From positions 1-64,000 of the forward strand of contig JBAZXA010000004.1 of the NCBI GenBank assembly GCA_041660045.1: DNA of 64,000 nt, read 5' to 3'. The position numbers and the translations under genes were made by a program. Positions 9,386 through 18,517 of the stretch are shown here, piece by piece. The notes under the pieces are model-generated. The model saw only the letters and a program-made list of their open reading frames with translations. It was not told the DNA's origin and did no database searches. Positions within the stretch are counted from its first letter, which is position 1. Every line of letters starts with the position of its first letter. This DNA is from WM-3-3 sp041660045 (lineage in GTDB: Bacteria; Pseudomonadota; Gammaproteobacteria; Methylococcales; Methylomonadaceae).

Positions 9386-10471
9386 GTGTCCACTATCCGC
9401 AAAATCATTCATATCGACATGGATGCTTTTTTTGCGGCGGTGGAACAGCGTGATTTTCCTCAATACCGTAATAAGCCCCTGATTGTTGGCGGCGCACCCA
9501 ATTCCCGGGGTGTCGTTGCCACCTGTAGCTATGAAGCCAGGCAATATGGCATCCATTCGGCCATGCCCGCCGCCCAAGCCTACCGCTTATGCCCGCAAGC
9601 AATTTTTGTAAAACCCCGATTTGAAGCCTATCAAGACGCGTCAAACAGCATCCGCGCTGTACTCTCCCGCTATACTGATTTAATCGAACCCTTATCCCTA
9701 GATGAAGCTTATCTAGATGTTAGCCAGTGCGAGTTACATCAAGGTTCAGCCACGTTAATTGCTAAAGCCATTAAGGCGGACATCAAAAATAAAACCTTAC
9801 TGACCGCTTCGGCTGGCATTTCTTATAATAAATTTTTGTCTAAAATTGCTTCTGACCTTGATAAACCAGATGGCCTTTATTTAATTACACCTGAGCAGGG
9901 CAGCCAGTTTGTTGAGCAGCTACCCATCGCTAAATTTCATGGTGTTGGTAAAGCGACTGCGCAAAAAATGCAAGCCTTAGGCATCAATAACGGTAACGAT
10001 TTAAAAAACATGTCCCTGGCATTTTTGCAACTCCATTTTGGCAAATCTGGCTTATATTATTACCAAATTGCCCGCGGCATAGACCATCGGCCTGTCAACC
10101 CACACCGGATTCGCCAATCCATCGGTGTAGAAACCACATTCCAACAAGACATAAAGGCCAAACAAGAAGTGCTACAACATTTAGTAGCTTTATTTCAGCA
10201 AGCGCTTAGTAAACTGACAGGCCACCAGTTGGCGCATACCCTAACCGTTAAAATTAAATACCATGATTTTGTCCAAATTACCCGTAGCCGAACTTACCCT
10301 TATGCCTTGGATAAACGCGTAGATGCTAAGTTACTGTTACTGGAATTACTTAAAAATACCGAAGTAGGTGAACGCAACATCCGTTTATTAGGCATTACCT
10401 TATCATCCTTAAAAGCCAATTCAGGTGCAAAAGCCAAACAATTGGATTTGTTTGAAACTTGCAATAACTAA
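9386..10471 (+). CDS. dinB: DNA polymerase IV
   Basis: This Y-family translesion polymerase has about 361 residues. I chose the GTG at 9386, which gives VSTIRKIIHIDMDAFFAAVEQRD, the canonical opening with the first catalytic Asp. The longer reading frame from 9326 would overlap the DUF4389 gene and adds 20 unlikely residues. The second catalytic site is in PLSLDEAYLDV. The little-finger domain occupies the last third, with the family segment RQSIGVETTFQQDI. The C-terminal QLDLF is a textbook beta-clamp binding motif. No LexA box was identified upstream. Confidence 0.95.
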   Translation: MSTIRKIIHIDMDAFFAAVEQRDFPQYRNKPLIVGGAPNSRGVVATCSYEARQYGIHSAMPAAQAYRLCPQAIFVKPRFEAYQDASNSIRAVLSRYTDLIEPLSLDEAYLDVSQCELHQGSATLIAKAIKADIKNKTLLTASAGISYNKFLSKIASDLDKPDGLYLITPEQGSQFVEQLPIAKFHGVGKATAQKMQALGINNGNDLKNMSLAFLQLHFGKSGLYYYQIARGIDHRPVNPHRIRQSIGVETTFQQDIKAKQEVLQHLVALFQQALSKLTGHQLAHTLTVKIKYHDFVQITRSRTYPYALDKRVDAKLLLLELLKNTEVGERNIRLLGITLSSLKANSGAKAKQLDLFETCNN

Positions 10472-10581
10472 TCACGCCCAAAAACCCACGGAATTCCCTT
10501 ATGAAAAAGATGGCTTAAAACAAGTATTCTCGCTGCTCTGCTATACTTAAATTAGCCTCAATAGCCTCAATTACAACCTCC

Positions 10582-13386
10582 GTGACAGCATCCAATTCCC
10601 AGCCTCCAATTCATTTAGGTGCACCCGGCGAGGATATTCATATCCGCGACATACAAGCCATCAAACAACGCTTTAAACATTTGCATCAAATGCGTGAACA
10701 ACGCGTACAAGAATTTTTGCAACCCCGTCAACAAGTGTTTTTAGATTTATTACCGCTATTATTCCATTATAACCACCCTTTGTTACCGGGTTTTATTTCT
10801 TCGGAAACGCCATCGGGCATCCCTGATTATAGTCCCGACAACCGTGCCCTTCGGGCTGCGAAACAATTTAGTAAAAAATTGGCCTATGGCCCACGCGCCA
10901 TCCCCAGTTTTTGCATAGAAGCCATTTATTTAATGGGTAGTGTTGGCAGTATCGCTTTTTCTAAAACCAGTGATATTGATATTTGGTTATGCTATCGCCC
11001 TAACTTAGCCGACAACCTTTTAGACGAGTTGCGGCAAAAAGCCCAGAGTATTGAGCAATGGGCCATTAAACTCAATTTGGAAGTGCATTTCTTTCTTATG
11101 GACAACGAGCAATTTCGGCTCGGACAAACCACCCCGATCTCTACGGAAAGCAGTGGAGAAACCCAGCATTATTTACTTTTAGAAGAGTTTTATCGCACTA
11201 GTGTCTATATTGCCGGAAAAAGCCCCGCATGGTGGTTTGTCCCCCCACACCAAGAACACCGCTATGCCGAGTATGTCCGCCACCTTCAGGACAACCGCTT
11301 TGTGCAAGAACATGAACTGATTGACTTTGGCGGTTTAGATAATATTCCTGCGGAAGAATTTACCAGCGCAACCCTATGGCATATCTATAAATCCATAGGT
11401 TCCCCGCATAAATCCCTATTAAAACTATTCCTGATGGAATGTTACGCCAGCGAATACCCAAACACACAATGGTTAGCCCAAACCATTAAACGAGCGATTT
11501 ATGATGGCAGTTATCTAGGAGCAGACCTTGATGCCTATTTTTTGATTTACCAAAAAATAGAAAGCTATTTATCGCACGCAGGCAGTTCCGAGCGTTTAGC
11601 CTTGGTGCGTAAATGCTTTTACTTAAAAACCATGGACACCTCAGATAAGCAATCTGACAATGACAGCCATTTATTTAAGTTAAATTACCTTCAAGACATT
11701 GCCATACAACACCAATGGCCTAGCGATACACTGACAGAACTTCAACAACAAAAATTAGGGGATGTACAAAAAGCGGTTGCAGAGAACACGGTGATTTTAA
11801 AACAATTAGGGCATTGTTACCGTATGATCAAAAGCTTTGCCAATGCGCATATCCATGAGCCTAAAAAAGACAATGACGATCTCAAGCTGATCAGCCGAAA
11901 ACTCAATTCTTTTCTGGAAAAAAAACCCGGCAAAATCGAGTATCTCACAACACGGGCAACCATAAAAAAACCTCAAGAACTCTCAGTCGTTGAAATTGAC
12001 CCCAATCGTTGGTGCCTATTTTTAGGTAAGGCCAATTTAACAGGCACACCAGACTTAGAGCCCATCAAAAGCTTTAGAAGCCTACCGGAACTGTTGGCCT
12101 GGAGTGTCGGCAATAGCTTGTATTCTTCGCATTTACAACTGTATTTTAGCGCGCGTAGCGTTAAACTGGGCGAAGATACCCTGCACAACCTTTTGACCCG
12201 CCTAAACACTTTTCTAACCACTAACTTGCCTGATAGCCATAGTTTAACAGCCTATCAGCAACACACTGAGCCCTTGGCAACGCTGCTGATTATCAACTTG
12301 GGCAGTATTTCCAACGATGTTAAAGACGATGGCAGCCATATTATTAGTGAGCGTTCTGATGTCTTTAGCTATGGCACCCACCGCTTATGTTTTATCCAGT
12401 CTATAGACCGCCTTTCAATTTCAACCTGGGGAGAAATTACCTGCCTCGCTTATCAAGGCATTAATGGCCTATTCAGTTGTCTGATAGAGCTATTCAATAG
12501 CCACCGGAAACCACTAAGTGTTGACGATTTAACCATTGTTTGCCATACGCCAGCGCGCGCCGAAGGTATCATCCGCCGCATCCAATCGGTCTTTGGGCTG
12601 CTCTTAAAAATATTTGCCAAGACCCCTGAAAACCGACTGCCCCGTTTTATTTTGCCAGCTGAATCCTCCTATTATGTTTTTCAACACCATAATGGCCTGC
12701 TCGGTTATCAATACTTGAGCACCGAGATTGACTTAATGCATGAGCTAAAAAGCACCCAACGCCAATTTAGTGCCGTGTTTTTTGACCAAAACGTCCTAAG
12801 CCAAAGCCCGATTCCGCTGTTGTATGCCTTTAATAAGGCTCTTTCCATCCAAGTTTTTTACCAAGAACTCAAAAATGCCGTACAGGTTTATGTTATTGAT
12901 GAAAAAGGCTCGCTATTCAGCCAACAACATCAAAAAACAGAAATTAAACAATTGCTAAACCAATATTCCACTTTTCTACTAAACGTACTTAACCGCAATC
13001 TGAATGAAACTAAATTAACGCTTGAATATTACGAAATAATAAAAAACTCCGCTGGTGTTTTATCTTGCAATCCGGTAATTTTACATAATGCGACGTTTAG
13101 GCAAGAACTGGAACTGCGCATCTTTGCTGAGATTATTAACGATAGCCTGGTTTACACCATTTATAGCAATGAACACGAATTTTCCTCCCTGGACTATGGT
13201 AACCACGTTTTTCAAGCGGTTTATGACCATGTCGTACAATTTCGTCAAAGTAAACAAAAATACCCTGTGCATATAACTGACATCGATTTACCCCTTGCTG
13301 CCTTTCACCTGGATAAACAGCGTGATTTGCAATCCATCCATTATTTAGACTTTAAACAAAAAATTGAAGGCCTGCTTAATCGCTAG
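10582..13386 (+). CDS. cyaA: Class I adenylate cyclase
   Basis: This large cytoplasmic enzyme makes cAMP from ATP and is the enterobacterial-type CyaA. The 934 residues compare with 848 in E. coli. The nucleotidyltransferase core is visible about residues 115-135: YLMGSVGSIAFSKTSDIDIW, with the metal-binding DID. The C-terminal two thirds match the regulatory part of the family in composition but carry no motif I can assign. The start is a GTG at 10582 with no convincing ribosome site, so it is uncertain. In Pseudomonas, cyaA also lies near lptM-lysA-dapF, as it roughly does here. Confidence 0.93.
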   Translation: MTASNSQPPIHLGAPGEDIHIRDIQAIKQRFKHLHQMREQRVQEFLQPRQQVFLDLLPLLFHYNHPLLPGFISSETPSGIPDYSPDNRALRAAKQFSKKLAYGPRAIPSFCIEAIYLMGSVGSIAFSKTSDIDIWLCYRPNLADNLLDELRQKAQSIEQWAIKLNLEVHFFLMDNEQFRLGQTTPISTESSGETQHYLLLEEFYRTSVYIAGKSPAWWFVPPHQEHRYAEYVRHLQDNRFVQEHELIDFGGLDNIPAEEFTSATLWHIYKSIGSPHKSLLKLFLMECYASEYPNTQWLAQTIKRAIYDGSYLGADLDAYFLIYQKIESYLSHAGSSERLALVRKCFYLKTMDTSDKQSDNDSHLFKLNYLQDIAIQHQWPSDTLTELQQQKLGDVQKAVAENTVILKQLGHCYRMIKSFANAHIHEPKKDNDDLKLISRKLNSFLEKKPGKIEYLTTRATIKKPQELSVVEIDPNRWCLFLGKANLTGTPDLEPIKSFRSLPELLAWSVGNSLYSSHLQLYFSARSVKLGEDTLHNLLTRLNTFLTTNLPDSHSLTAYQQHTEPLATLLIINLGSISNDVKDDGSHIISERSDVFSYGTHRLCFIQSIDRLSISTWGEITCLAYQGINGLFSCLIELFNSHRKPLSVDDLTIVCHTPARAEGIIRRIQSVFGLLLKIFAKTPENRLPRFILPAESSYYVFQHHNGLLGYQYLSTEIDLMHELKSTQRQFSAVFFDQNVLSQSPIPLLYAFNKALSIQVFYQELKNAVQVYVIDEKGSLFSQQHQKTEIKQLLNQYSTFLLNVLNRNLNETKLTLEYYEIIKNSAGVLSCNPVILHNATFRQELELRIFAEIINDSLVYTIYSNEHEFSSLDYGNHVFQAVYDHVVQFRQSKQKYPVHITDIDLPLAAFHLDKQRDLQSIHYLDFKQKIEGLLNR

Positions 13387-13423
13387 CTTAATGGCTGCCC
13401 GTTAGATGGCCCTTGCCTTTCAA

Positions 13424-13453
13424 TGGACTAATTGCCATAGCTTTTGGTATAGT
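13424..13453 (+). promoter_or_regulatory. Candidate sigma70 promoter for gap
   Basis: TGGACT (13424-13429) and TATAGT (13448-13453) are separated by 18 bp, and the -10 box carries an extended TG at 13445-13446. It lies about 70 bp before the gap start, between cyaA and gap. The -35 match is modest. Confidence 0.4.
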
Positions 13454-13524
13454 CATGAAACGTGCAATGACCCACCATGCTTTTTCTATCACGCAACACA
13501 AAATCCTCACCTGGAGACTCTTCT

Positions 13525-14538
13525 ATGCCTATAAAAATTGCAATTAATGGTTATGGCCGCATTGGCCGCAATATTGTGCGCGCTTTATATGAAACTGGCC
13601 GTACCAGTGAATTTCAAATAATTGCCATCAATGATTTGGGTGATTCCAACACCAACGCCCATTTAACCCAATATGACTCCGTGCATGGCAAATTCCCATT
13701 TGACGTCAGTGTCGATGGGGATTACATCGTTATCCATGGCGATAAAATTAAAGTGTTTTCAGAACGTGACCCAGCCAAACTACCTTGGGGTGAGTTAGGC
13801 ATTGATGTTGTGCATGAATGCACTGGCTTGTTCACCAGCAAAGCCAAAGCCACTGCACATATCAACGCAGGCGCTAAAAAAGTAATTATTTCCGCACCAG
13901 GTGGAAATGATGTCGATGCCACCATCGTTTTTGGTGTCAACCACAACAGTTTGAAAGCTTCAGACACGGTCATTTCTAACGCCTCCTGCACAACCAACTG
14001 TTTGGCGCCGATTGTTAAACCATTGCACGACGCTATCGGTGTAGTACATGGCCTAATGACCACCATCCACTCCTATACCAACGACCAAGTGTTAACCGAT
14101 GTTTATCATAGCGACTTACGCCGTGCCCGTTCTGCAACCCAGTCTATGATACCCACCAAAACCGGGGCTGCTGCTGCCGTTGGCCTAGTTTTACCTGAAC
14201 TTGCCGGCAAGCTGGATGGCTTCGCCATGCGTGTGCCAACCATTAACGTTTCTGTCGTAGACTTAACCTTCCAGGCTGCCCGAGATACCAGTAAAGAAGA
14301 AATTGATGACATTCTCAAAGCCGCTTCAGAAACCTATCTCAAAGGCATTTTGGACATTAACAATAAACCGCTAGTGTCGATAGATTTTAACCATAACCCG
14401 GCTTCATCTATTTATGAAGCGCCTTCCACCAAAGTCATGAACGGCAATTTTATTAAAGTGTTGTCCTGGTATGATAACGAATGGGGCTTTTCTAACCGTA
14501 TGTTGGATACGACTGCCGCCCTTATCAACGCACAATAA
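13525..14538 (+). CDS. gap: Glyceraldehyde-3-phosphate dehydrogenase (type I)
   Basis: This enzyme interconverts glyceraldehyde-3-phosphate and 1,3-bisphosphoglycerate, in both glycolytic and gluconeogenic flow from the ribulose monophosphate cycle. I chose the ATG at 13525, preceded by GGAG, which yields the standard MPIKIAINGYGRIGRN NAD-binding start and 337 residues; an in-frame ATG at 13477 would add 16 unlikely residues. The catalytic Cys lies in SNASCTTNCLAP, with the active-site His in the following HSYT. It is 19 bp upstream of pyk. Confidence 0.97.
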   Translation: MPIKIAINGYGRIGRNIVRALYETGRTSEFQIIAINDLGDSNTNAHLTQYDSVHGKFPFDVSVDGDYIVIHGDKIKVFSERDPAKLPWGELGIDVVHECTGLFTSKAKATAHINAGAKKVIISAPGGNDVDATIVFGVNHNSLKASDTVISNASCTTNCLAPIVKPLHDAIGVVHGLMTTIHSYTNDQVLTDVYHSDLRRARSATQSMIPTKTGAAAAVGLVLPELAGKLDGFAMRVPTINVSVVDLTFQAARDTSKEEIDDILKAASETYLKGILDINNKPLVSIDFNHNPASSIYEAPSTKVMNGNFIKVLSWYDNEWGFSNRMLDTTAALINAQ

Positions 14539-14557
14539 TTGATGGTATTACACACCC

Positions 14558-15997
14558 ATGCTTAGACGAACCAAAATATTAGCGACACTCGGTCCCGCCA
14601 CCGATAAGCCAGGCGTGCTGGAAGGTTTATTTAAAGCGGGTGTAGACGTAGTCCGGTTAAACTTTTCCCATGGCTCTGCCCAAGACCATATTGACCGTGC
14701 TAATGCCGTGCGTGAACTCAGCGAAAAAACTGGGCGCTTAGTCGGCATCTTGGCTGACCTGCAAGGCCCAAAAATTCGCATAGCGCGCTTCAAGGACAAT
14801 AAAGTCTTTCTTAACGAAGGCCAAAACTTTGCCTTGGACATCAATTTTGATCCGCTGGCCGGTGACAATACCCAAGTAGGGATAACTTACGCGCCATTGG
14901 CTCAAGAAGTACAACCTGGCAGCCGCTTATTACTGGATGATGGCCGCGTGGTGTTGGATGTGCTACAAGTGGATAACCTTAGGGTAAATTGCACGGTTGT
15001 CGTCGGCGGACAGCTCTCAAACAATAAAGGCATCAATTTATTGGGCGGCGGCTTATCGGCAGCCGCTTTAACCGACAAGGATAAAGAAGACATCAAAACC
15101 ATCGCTAAAATCGGCGCTGATTATGTCGCAGTGTCCTTCCCGCGCTCTGCTGATGACTTGCACAAAGCCCGCCGTTTGCTGTTGGAAGCAGGCTGTGAGG
15201 CGGCTATTGTTGCCAAAGTGGAACGTGCTGAAGCCATAGAAGTGATTGATGAGATTATTCTTGCCTCTGATGCCATTATGGTGGCACGCGGTGATTTAGG
15301 TGTAGAAATTGGCGACGCCAAACTACCGGCCGAACAAAAGCATATGATCAAACGCGCCCGTGAATTAAATCGTATCGCCATTACGGCCACACAAATGATG
15401 GAATCAATGATAGAAAACCCGATTCCAACACGTGCGGAAGTGTTTGACGTTGCCAACGCCATTTATGATGGCACGGATGCGATTATGCTGTCTGCCGAAA
15501 CTGCTTCGGGGAAATATCCGATCAAGACCGTTGAGGCCATGCACCGCATTTGTATAGAAGCCGAAAAACAACCCATTGTTCGGGTTTCTGACCATCGCGT
15601 CACCTTGCAGTTTGAACGCGTCGATGAGGCTATCGCAATGTCCGCCATGTATATGGCCAACCATAGTAAAATTCATGGTATCGCAGCATTGACTGAATCT
15701 GGCGCCACTACATTGTGGATGTCTAGAATTAGTTCTGCCATACCGATTTTTGCGTTTAGTAGCCAGCACAAAACTTTAGGCAGAGTCACCTTATTTCGTG
15801 GTGTATTCCCGGTTTATTTTAGCCATGAAGCACAAGACCATGCTGAGATTAACCGAGAAATTGTCAGTAAACTAAAAAAACGTGGCCACGCTAAAATGGG
15901 TGACCGTTTTATTATCACCAAAGGCGATTTAACCGGTGTGCAAGGCGGCACCAGTGCCTTAAAAGTAATTACCGTTGGCCAAGGCCTAACCCCTTAA
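14558..15997 (+). CDS. pyk: Pyruvate kinase
   Basis: It converts phosphoenolpyruvate and ADP to pyruvate and ATP. The 479 residues begin with RRTKILATLGPATD. Signature regions are VVRLNFSHGS, the active-site IMVARGDLGVEIGDAKLP, the metal/substrate ITATQMMESMIENPIPTRAE, and the C-terminal allosteric domain (about 345-479). It is an E. coli PykA-like (type II) length. It directly follows gap and is closed by a strong terminator, so gap-pyk is probably one transcription unit. Confidence 0.96.
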   Translation: MLRRTKILATLGPATDKPGVLEGLFKAGVDVVRLNFSHGSAQDHIDRANAVRELSEKTGRLVGILADLQGPKIRIARFKDNKVFLNEGQNFALDINFDPLAGDNTQVGITYAPLAQEVQPGSRLLLDDGRVVLDVLQVDNLRVNCTVVVGGQLSNNKGINLLGGGLSAAALTDKDKEDIKTIAKIGADYVAVSFPRSADDLHKARRLLLEAGCEAAIVAKVERAEAIEVIDEIILASDAIMVARGDLGVEIGDAKLPAEQKHMIKRARELNRIAITATQMMESMIENPIPTRAEVFDVANAIYDGTDAIMLSAETASGKYPIKTVEAMHRICIEAEKQPIVRVSDHRVTLQFERVDEAIAMSAMYMANHSKIHGIAALTESGATTLWMSRISSAIPIFAFSSQHKTLGRVTLFRGVFPVYFSHEAQDHAEINREIVSKLKKRGHAKMGDRFIITKGDLTGVQGGTSALKVITVGQGLTP

Positions 15998-16001
15998 CCC
16001 A

Positions 16002-16037
16002 AAAAACCCTGTTCCTCAAACGAGGTACAGGGTTTTT
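16002..16037 (+). terminator. Rho-independent terminator after pyk
   Basis: An A-rich arm, ACCCTGT and CCTC pair with GAGG and ACAGGGT and a T-run around a 4-nt AAAC loop, with one T-T mismatch. The stem begins 5 bp after the pyk stop and ends in five T. Confidence 0.9.
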
Positions 16038-16204
16038 AATGGGGTATTAGGGAGGGTGAGCGAAAACATAACAATACTTAGGCATTTCCCAATGCTTACT
16101 GTAAGTATTTTGGTTTTCCCTACTACCGTATCATACGAGAATATTAAAGTGCTGTTTTAGGCTAGCCTCCCTCTAATCATCTATAAAACATTAACGCCCC
16201 GACA

Positions 16205-17110
16205 TTAAGGCAAGCGTACATAACGCTGTTTTTCCGTGCGTACAAAATTTTCAAAGGCCATTGCCACTACGGACAAACGCTTACCCGCCCGCCGCACCAT
16301 GTACCATTTACGCACCAAAGGAAAAAACTGCACATCCAAAATGACTAAGCGCCCCGTATTAACCTCAATATCAATGGTATGTTGGGATACGATACCTAAA
16401 CCTAGGCCTTCCTCAACGCCTAGCTTGACCGCGCCATTATTGTTAACTTCAATACTGGCTGAAATTTTTAACGAATTTTCCGCAAAAAAGCGTTCGGTTG
16501 ACGTACGTGTGCCAGAGCCTTGCTCCCGCATTAGAAACACTTCATCTTTTAATGCATCCAAACTTATGGCTTTTTTGTCCCGTAAATGATGGTTAACTGG
16601 CGCTATAACCACTAAGGGGTTATCAAGCAACAATTCAGAAACCAAGTCCAAGCCCTCTGGCGGCTCACCCATTAAGGCAACATCGGTTTCATTGTTTTCC
16701 ATCAATTGGATAAGGCCTTTATGATTGGTAACTTTAAGGTTAACATTGACTTTAGGGTAGCGTTTGCAAAAACCTGCCAATAAACGAATCGCAAAATACT
16801 GTACGGTACTGGCGACCGACACTAACAAACGCCCACCATCAGCACCTTTAATCTCATCGATGATCAGATCCGCTTCAGACAACTTAGCGGTTATTTCCCG
16901 GCTAAGGCGATATAATTCTTGACCTGTTTCGGTTAAATAAATCTTGCGACCCAAACGTTCAAACAAATTCAAACCTATTTCTTCTTCAATTTGTTTGATT
17001 TGCATGGATACTGCTGGCTGTGTCAAAAATAACTCTTCGGCTGCACGGGTAAAACTTAAATGCCGGGCTACCATTTCAAACACCGCCAATTGCCTTAGTG
17101 TGACGTTCAT
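16205..17110 (-). CDS. LysR-type regulator, CbbR-like
   Basis: The 301-residue transcription factor has an N-terminal winged helix-turn-helix (about 1-65, with RHLSFTRAAEELFLTQPAVSMQIKQIE) and a LysR substrate-binding domain (about 90-295). The helix-turn-helix sequence is closest to CbbR regulators of the Calvin cycle and central carbon metabolism. It is divergent from fba, sharing a 262-bp intergenic region, and sits beside gap-pyk. I infer that it may control the triose-phosphate genes here in response to a metabolite. I could not identify its T-N11-A boxes with confidence. Confidence 0.88.
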   Translation of the reverse strand: MNVTLRQLAVFEMVARHLSFTRAAEELFLTQPAVSMQIKQIEEEIGLNLFERLGRKIYLTETGQELYRLSREITAKLSEADLIIDEIKGADGGRLLVSVASTVQYFAIRLLAGFCKRYPKVNVNLKVTNHKGLIQLMENNETDVALMGEPPEGLDLVSELLLDNPLVVIAPVNHHLRDKKAISLDALKDEVFLMREQGSGTRTSTERFFAENSLKISASIEVNNNGAVKLGVEEGLGLGIVSQHTIDIEVNTGRLVILDVQFFPLVRKWYMVRRAGKRLSVVAMAFENFVRTEKQRYVRLP

Positions 17111-17372
17111 TACTGCCTCGTAAATGTTTGCATTTAATTTCAGCTGATAAATCTTGCCATCATACTCCAGTTAAATTTTAATTTTGCCGCCTTTTTAATC
17201 TCTGGCTAACAGCCCGCAAATAAATTCACCATTTGCCACTAGCCATGCAATAATTTGCTCAGCCAATAAATGATGCCAACGAATGCATCAAACTTACATT
17301 ATTAAGGCGGTATTCCCTGTTATTGTTGACGATACAGGTTTAATGCGATTTCTCAAAATCAGGAGCAAAAAC

Positions 17373-18452
17373 ATGCCTCAAAAAATTTTAGATGCGGTAC
17401 AACCTGGTGTTGTTATCGGTTCAGATGTGCAAAAAATATTTGCTATTGCCAAAGCAAACCAATTTGCTTTACCTGCCGTTAATGTTATCAGTACCGATTC
17501 CATCAATGCCGTATTAGAAGCAGCCGCACTTGCCAAATCCGCCGTTATCATCCAGTTTTCCAATGGCGGCGCGCAATTTGTTGCTGGCAAAGGCCTTAAA
17601 CTTGAGGGCCAACAAAGCCAAATTTTAGGTGCCATTTCTGGCGCACAACATGTTCATGCAGTTGCTAAAGCCTATGGTGTGCCGGTAATTTTACACACTG
17701 ACCATGCTGCCAAAAAGCTGCTGCCTTGGATAGACGGTTTATTGGATGCCGGTGAACAACATTTTGCCGCAACCGGTAAACCGTTATACAGCTCACATAT
17801 GCTGGATTTATCCGAAGAAAGCTTGCAAGAAAATATTGAAATTTGCGGCCATTATCTAGCCCGAATGGCAAAAATGGGCATGACCTTAGAAATTGAGTTG
17901 GGCGTGACAGGTGGCGAAGAAGATGGGGTTGACAACAGCCACGTTAATCAATCTGCGCTCTATACCCAACCTGAAGATGTCGCTTATGCTTATGAGCAAC
18001 TGATTAAAATTAGCCCGAACTTTACAATTGCTGCGTCTTTTGGCAATGTCCATGGTGTGTATAAGCCTGGTAATGTTAAGTTGACCCCGATAATATTGGC
18101 TAATTCCCAACACTATGTTTCTGAGAAATTTAACTTACCAGCAAATTCATTGGACTTTGTTTTTCACGGCGGTTCAGGCTCCAGCGCTGAAGAAATTAAA
18201 GAGTCTATCAGTTATGGCGTTATTAAAATGAATATCGATACCGATACCCAATGGGCTTATTGGAACGGCATCAGACAATATTACCAAGATAATGAAGGCT
18301 ATTTACAAGGCCAAATTGGTAACCCCGAAGGTGACGACAAACCCAATAAGAAATATTATGACCCCAGAGTTTGGGTAAGGGCCGCACAAACCAGTATGGC
18401 ATTACGTTTAGAACAAGCTTTCCGTGAATTGAATGCTACCGGCTCGTTATAA
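17373..18452 (+). CDS. fba: Class II fructose-bisphosphate aldolase
   Basis: This zinc aldolase cleaves fructose-1,6-bisphosphate to triose phosphates, which is how RuMP-pathway methanotrophs using the Embden-Meyerhof variant split hexose. AGGAG just upstream supports the ATG at 17373, giving 359 residues, the same as E. coli FbaA; the frame is open 30 codons further upstream. Visible motifs are the zinc/catalytic HTDHAAKKLLPW, ELGVTGGEEDGVD, and phosphate-binding FHGGSGSS. It is divergent from the LysR regulator. Confidence 0.96.
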   Translation: MPQKILDAVQPGVVIGSDVQKIFAIAKANQFALPAVNVISTDSINAVLEAAALAKSAVIIQFSNGGAQFVAGKGLKLEGQQSQILGAISGAQHVHAVAKAYGVPVILHTDHAAKKLLPWIDGLLDAGEQHFAATGKPLYSSHMLDLSEESLQENIEICGHYLARMAKMGMTLEIELGVTGGEEDGVDNSHVNQSALYTQPEDVAYAYEQLIKISPNFTIAASFGNVHGVYKPGNVKLTPIILANSQHYVSEKFNLPANSLDFVFHGGSGSSAEEIKESISYGVIKMNIDTDTQWAYWNGIRQYYQDNEGYLQGQIGNPEGDDKPNKKYYDPRVWVRAAQTSMALRLEQAFRELNATGSL

Positions 18453-18469
18453 ACCTAAACTTTAATACG

Positions 18470-18497
18470 GCTTGCTGCCTAGCTAATGGCAGCAGGC
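18470..18497 (+). terminator. Possible terminator hairpin between fba and uvrD
   Basis: GCTTGCTGCC pairs with GGCAGCAGGC (one wobble) over an 8-nt loop in the gap between two convergent genes. There is no clean T-run, so it is a weak call. Confidence 0.35.
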
Positions 18498-18517
18498 TTA
18501 ACTCCTGCCTTACTTTG

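Noticed and set aside
15404..15769. 121-codon frame on the minus strand
   Set aside because: It lies antisense within pyk, whose frame is unbroken and has all motifs.
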